Of a stretch of 6,781 nt of DNA, positions 6,455 through 6,781 are shown piece after piece (positions within the stretch are counted from its first letter, which is position 1; each line of letters opens with the position of its first letter). The DNA is from Methanosarcina sp. (GTDB taxonomy: Archaea; Halobacteriota; Methanosarcinia; Methanosarcinales; Methanosarcinaceae), in the NCBI GenBank assembly GCA_013331265.1, contig DUGS01000008.1, forward strand, positions 6,742 through 13,522. Reading direction: 5' to 3'. A program made the translations under genes and the position numbers. The notes below the pieces were generated by a model. It worked only from the letters and a program-made list of their open reading frames with translations, ran no database searches and had not been told where the DNA came from.

Positions 6455-6540
6455 CATTTTGTCCATCTGGGGCTTAACCAATGCTGTTTACACTTTCAAC
6501 CTCTTCTAATGGGCTTTTTCGTCCCCGATCCGCTATTATT

Positions 6541-6714
6541 TTAGTATCTTGCCGCTCCGGCTTTTTTCGATTTTGGACCTTTATTTGGCCTGAAAGCCCG
6601 CTCCGGGCACTTCTTGGAATCGGTTTTTCCGCGTACTTCAAATCCGAGGCTGAAACATTCGCCTTTTATCTCATCTATAGCCGTGTAAAATCTGCAGTCT
6701 TGGCATGTAGGCAT
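6541..6714 (-). CDS. Small four-cysteine protein, possible metal or Fe-S binder
   Basis: A 57-residue protein starting MPTCQDC, with cysteines at 4, 7, 20 and 36 (C-x2-C-x12-C-x15-C), a central KGECF, a KKCPERAF segment and a lysine/arginine-rich tail (45-56). The cysteine spacing suggests a single zinc or iron-sulfur site. It loosely recalls the small HiPIP-like subunits of glycyl-radical enzymes, but I do not recognise the family and claim no function. The start chosen is the ATG at 6714 with GGAGGT (6730-6725) ten bases upstream. The frame stays open upstream through an ATG at 6747 (GGGAAG before it) to the window edge at 6780, with codons that look coding, so this may instead be the C-terminal part of a longer protein. 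Another frame upstream ends in TAG-TAA right at the ribosome binding site, as expected if a preceding operon gene ends there. It converges on the surface-protein gene. Confidence 0.55.
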   Translation of the reverse strand: MPTCQDCRFYTAIDEIKGECFSLGFEVRGKTDSKKCPERAFRPNKGPKSKKAGAARY

Positions 6715-6724
6715 TAGGATTACT

Positions 6725-6730
6725 ACCTCC
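6725..6730 (-). promoter_or_regulatory. Ribosome binding site supporting the ATG at 6714
   Basis: On the - strand GGAGGT precedes the ATG by ten bases, a little long but acceptable. It is the main argument for a stand-alone 57-residue protein rather than a longer one starting at 6747 or beyond the window. Confidence 0.5.
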
Positions 6731-6781
6731 AGATACGTGAAGGCCATCTGGTTTTCTTCCCAGAGTGTTTGCCCGGATACA

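Larger units (their letters stand above)
6189..6540. other. Intergenic region between convergent genes
   Basis: No supported gene is seen. The left part carries a two-hairpin plus T-run element on the + strand (6240-6298). The right part carries an imperfect hairpin followed by a T-run on the - strand (6403-6454). The rest is AT-rich and featureless. A + strand open frame at 6481-6717 lies opposite the cysteine-rich gene and is taken to be its shadow. Confidence 0.6.

Noticed and set aside
6481..6717. A 78-residue + strand open frame at the right end
   Set aside because: It lies opposite the four-cysteine gene almost along its whole length, has no ribosome binding site, and its composition looks like an antisense shadow.
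1..6781. Insertion sequence, integrase or prophage genes
   Set aside because: No transposase or integrase motifs, no long terminal inverted repeats and no target duplications were seen.

Overview
The window looks like a piece of a Methanosarcina-type methanogenic archaeon. The evidence is a KEOPS Pcc1 subunit (archaeal/eukaryotic), a large secreted protein with the parallel beta-helix / PKD / seven-bladed propeller mix typical of Methanosarcina surface proteins, a CHASE4 sensor kinase of a kind abundant in that genus, TATA-box-like promoters, and long AT-rich intergenic spaces around moderately GC-rich genes. The genus is inferred from protein style, not from a marker gene.

Layout: (1) 91-339 (+), pcc1, a small tRNA-modification complex subunit with a TTG start behind a strong ribosome binding site. 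It is followed by a nested GC-rich stem-loop (364-412) and an AT-rich spacer. (2) 674-2899 (+), a membrane sensor histidine kinase (TM, CHASE4, TM, HAMP, PAS, HisKA, HATPase_c) with no response regulator beside it; its start codon is uncertain. (3) A 367-bp AT-rich spacer with several TATA-like elements, a perfect 14-bp palindrome and phased AACTTT repeats. (4) 3267-6188 (+), a 973-residue exported protein: signal peptide, NosD-like right-handed beta-helix, PKD, seven-blade TolB-like propeller, PKD, and no C-terminal anchor. (5) A convergent spacer with a candidate terminator for each strand. (6) 6541-6714 (-), a 57-residue four-cysteine protein near the right edge, possibly the end of a longer frame running off the window.

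Nothing here forms an obvious multi-gene system. The kinase and the surface protein are same-strand neighbours but are separated by 367 bp with their own promoter candidates, so a functional link is only a hypothesis. Pcc1 is housekeeping and probably belongs to the off-window region on its left. The best leads for a second look are the tRNA-acceptor-like stem-loop after pcc1, the DNA-level blade duplication in the propeller, and the four-cysteine small protein.
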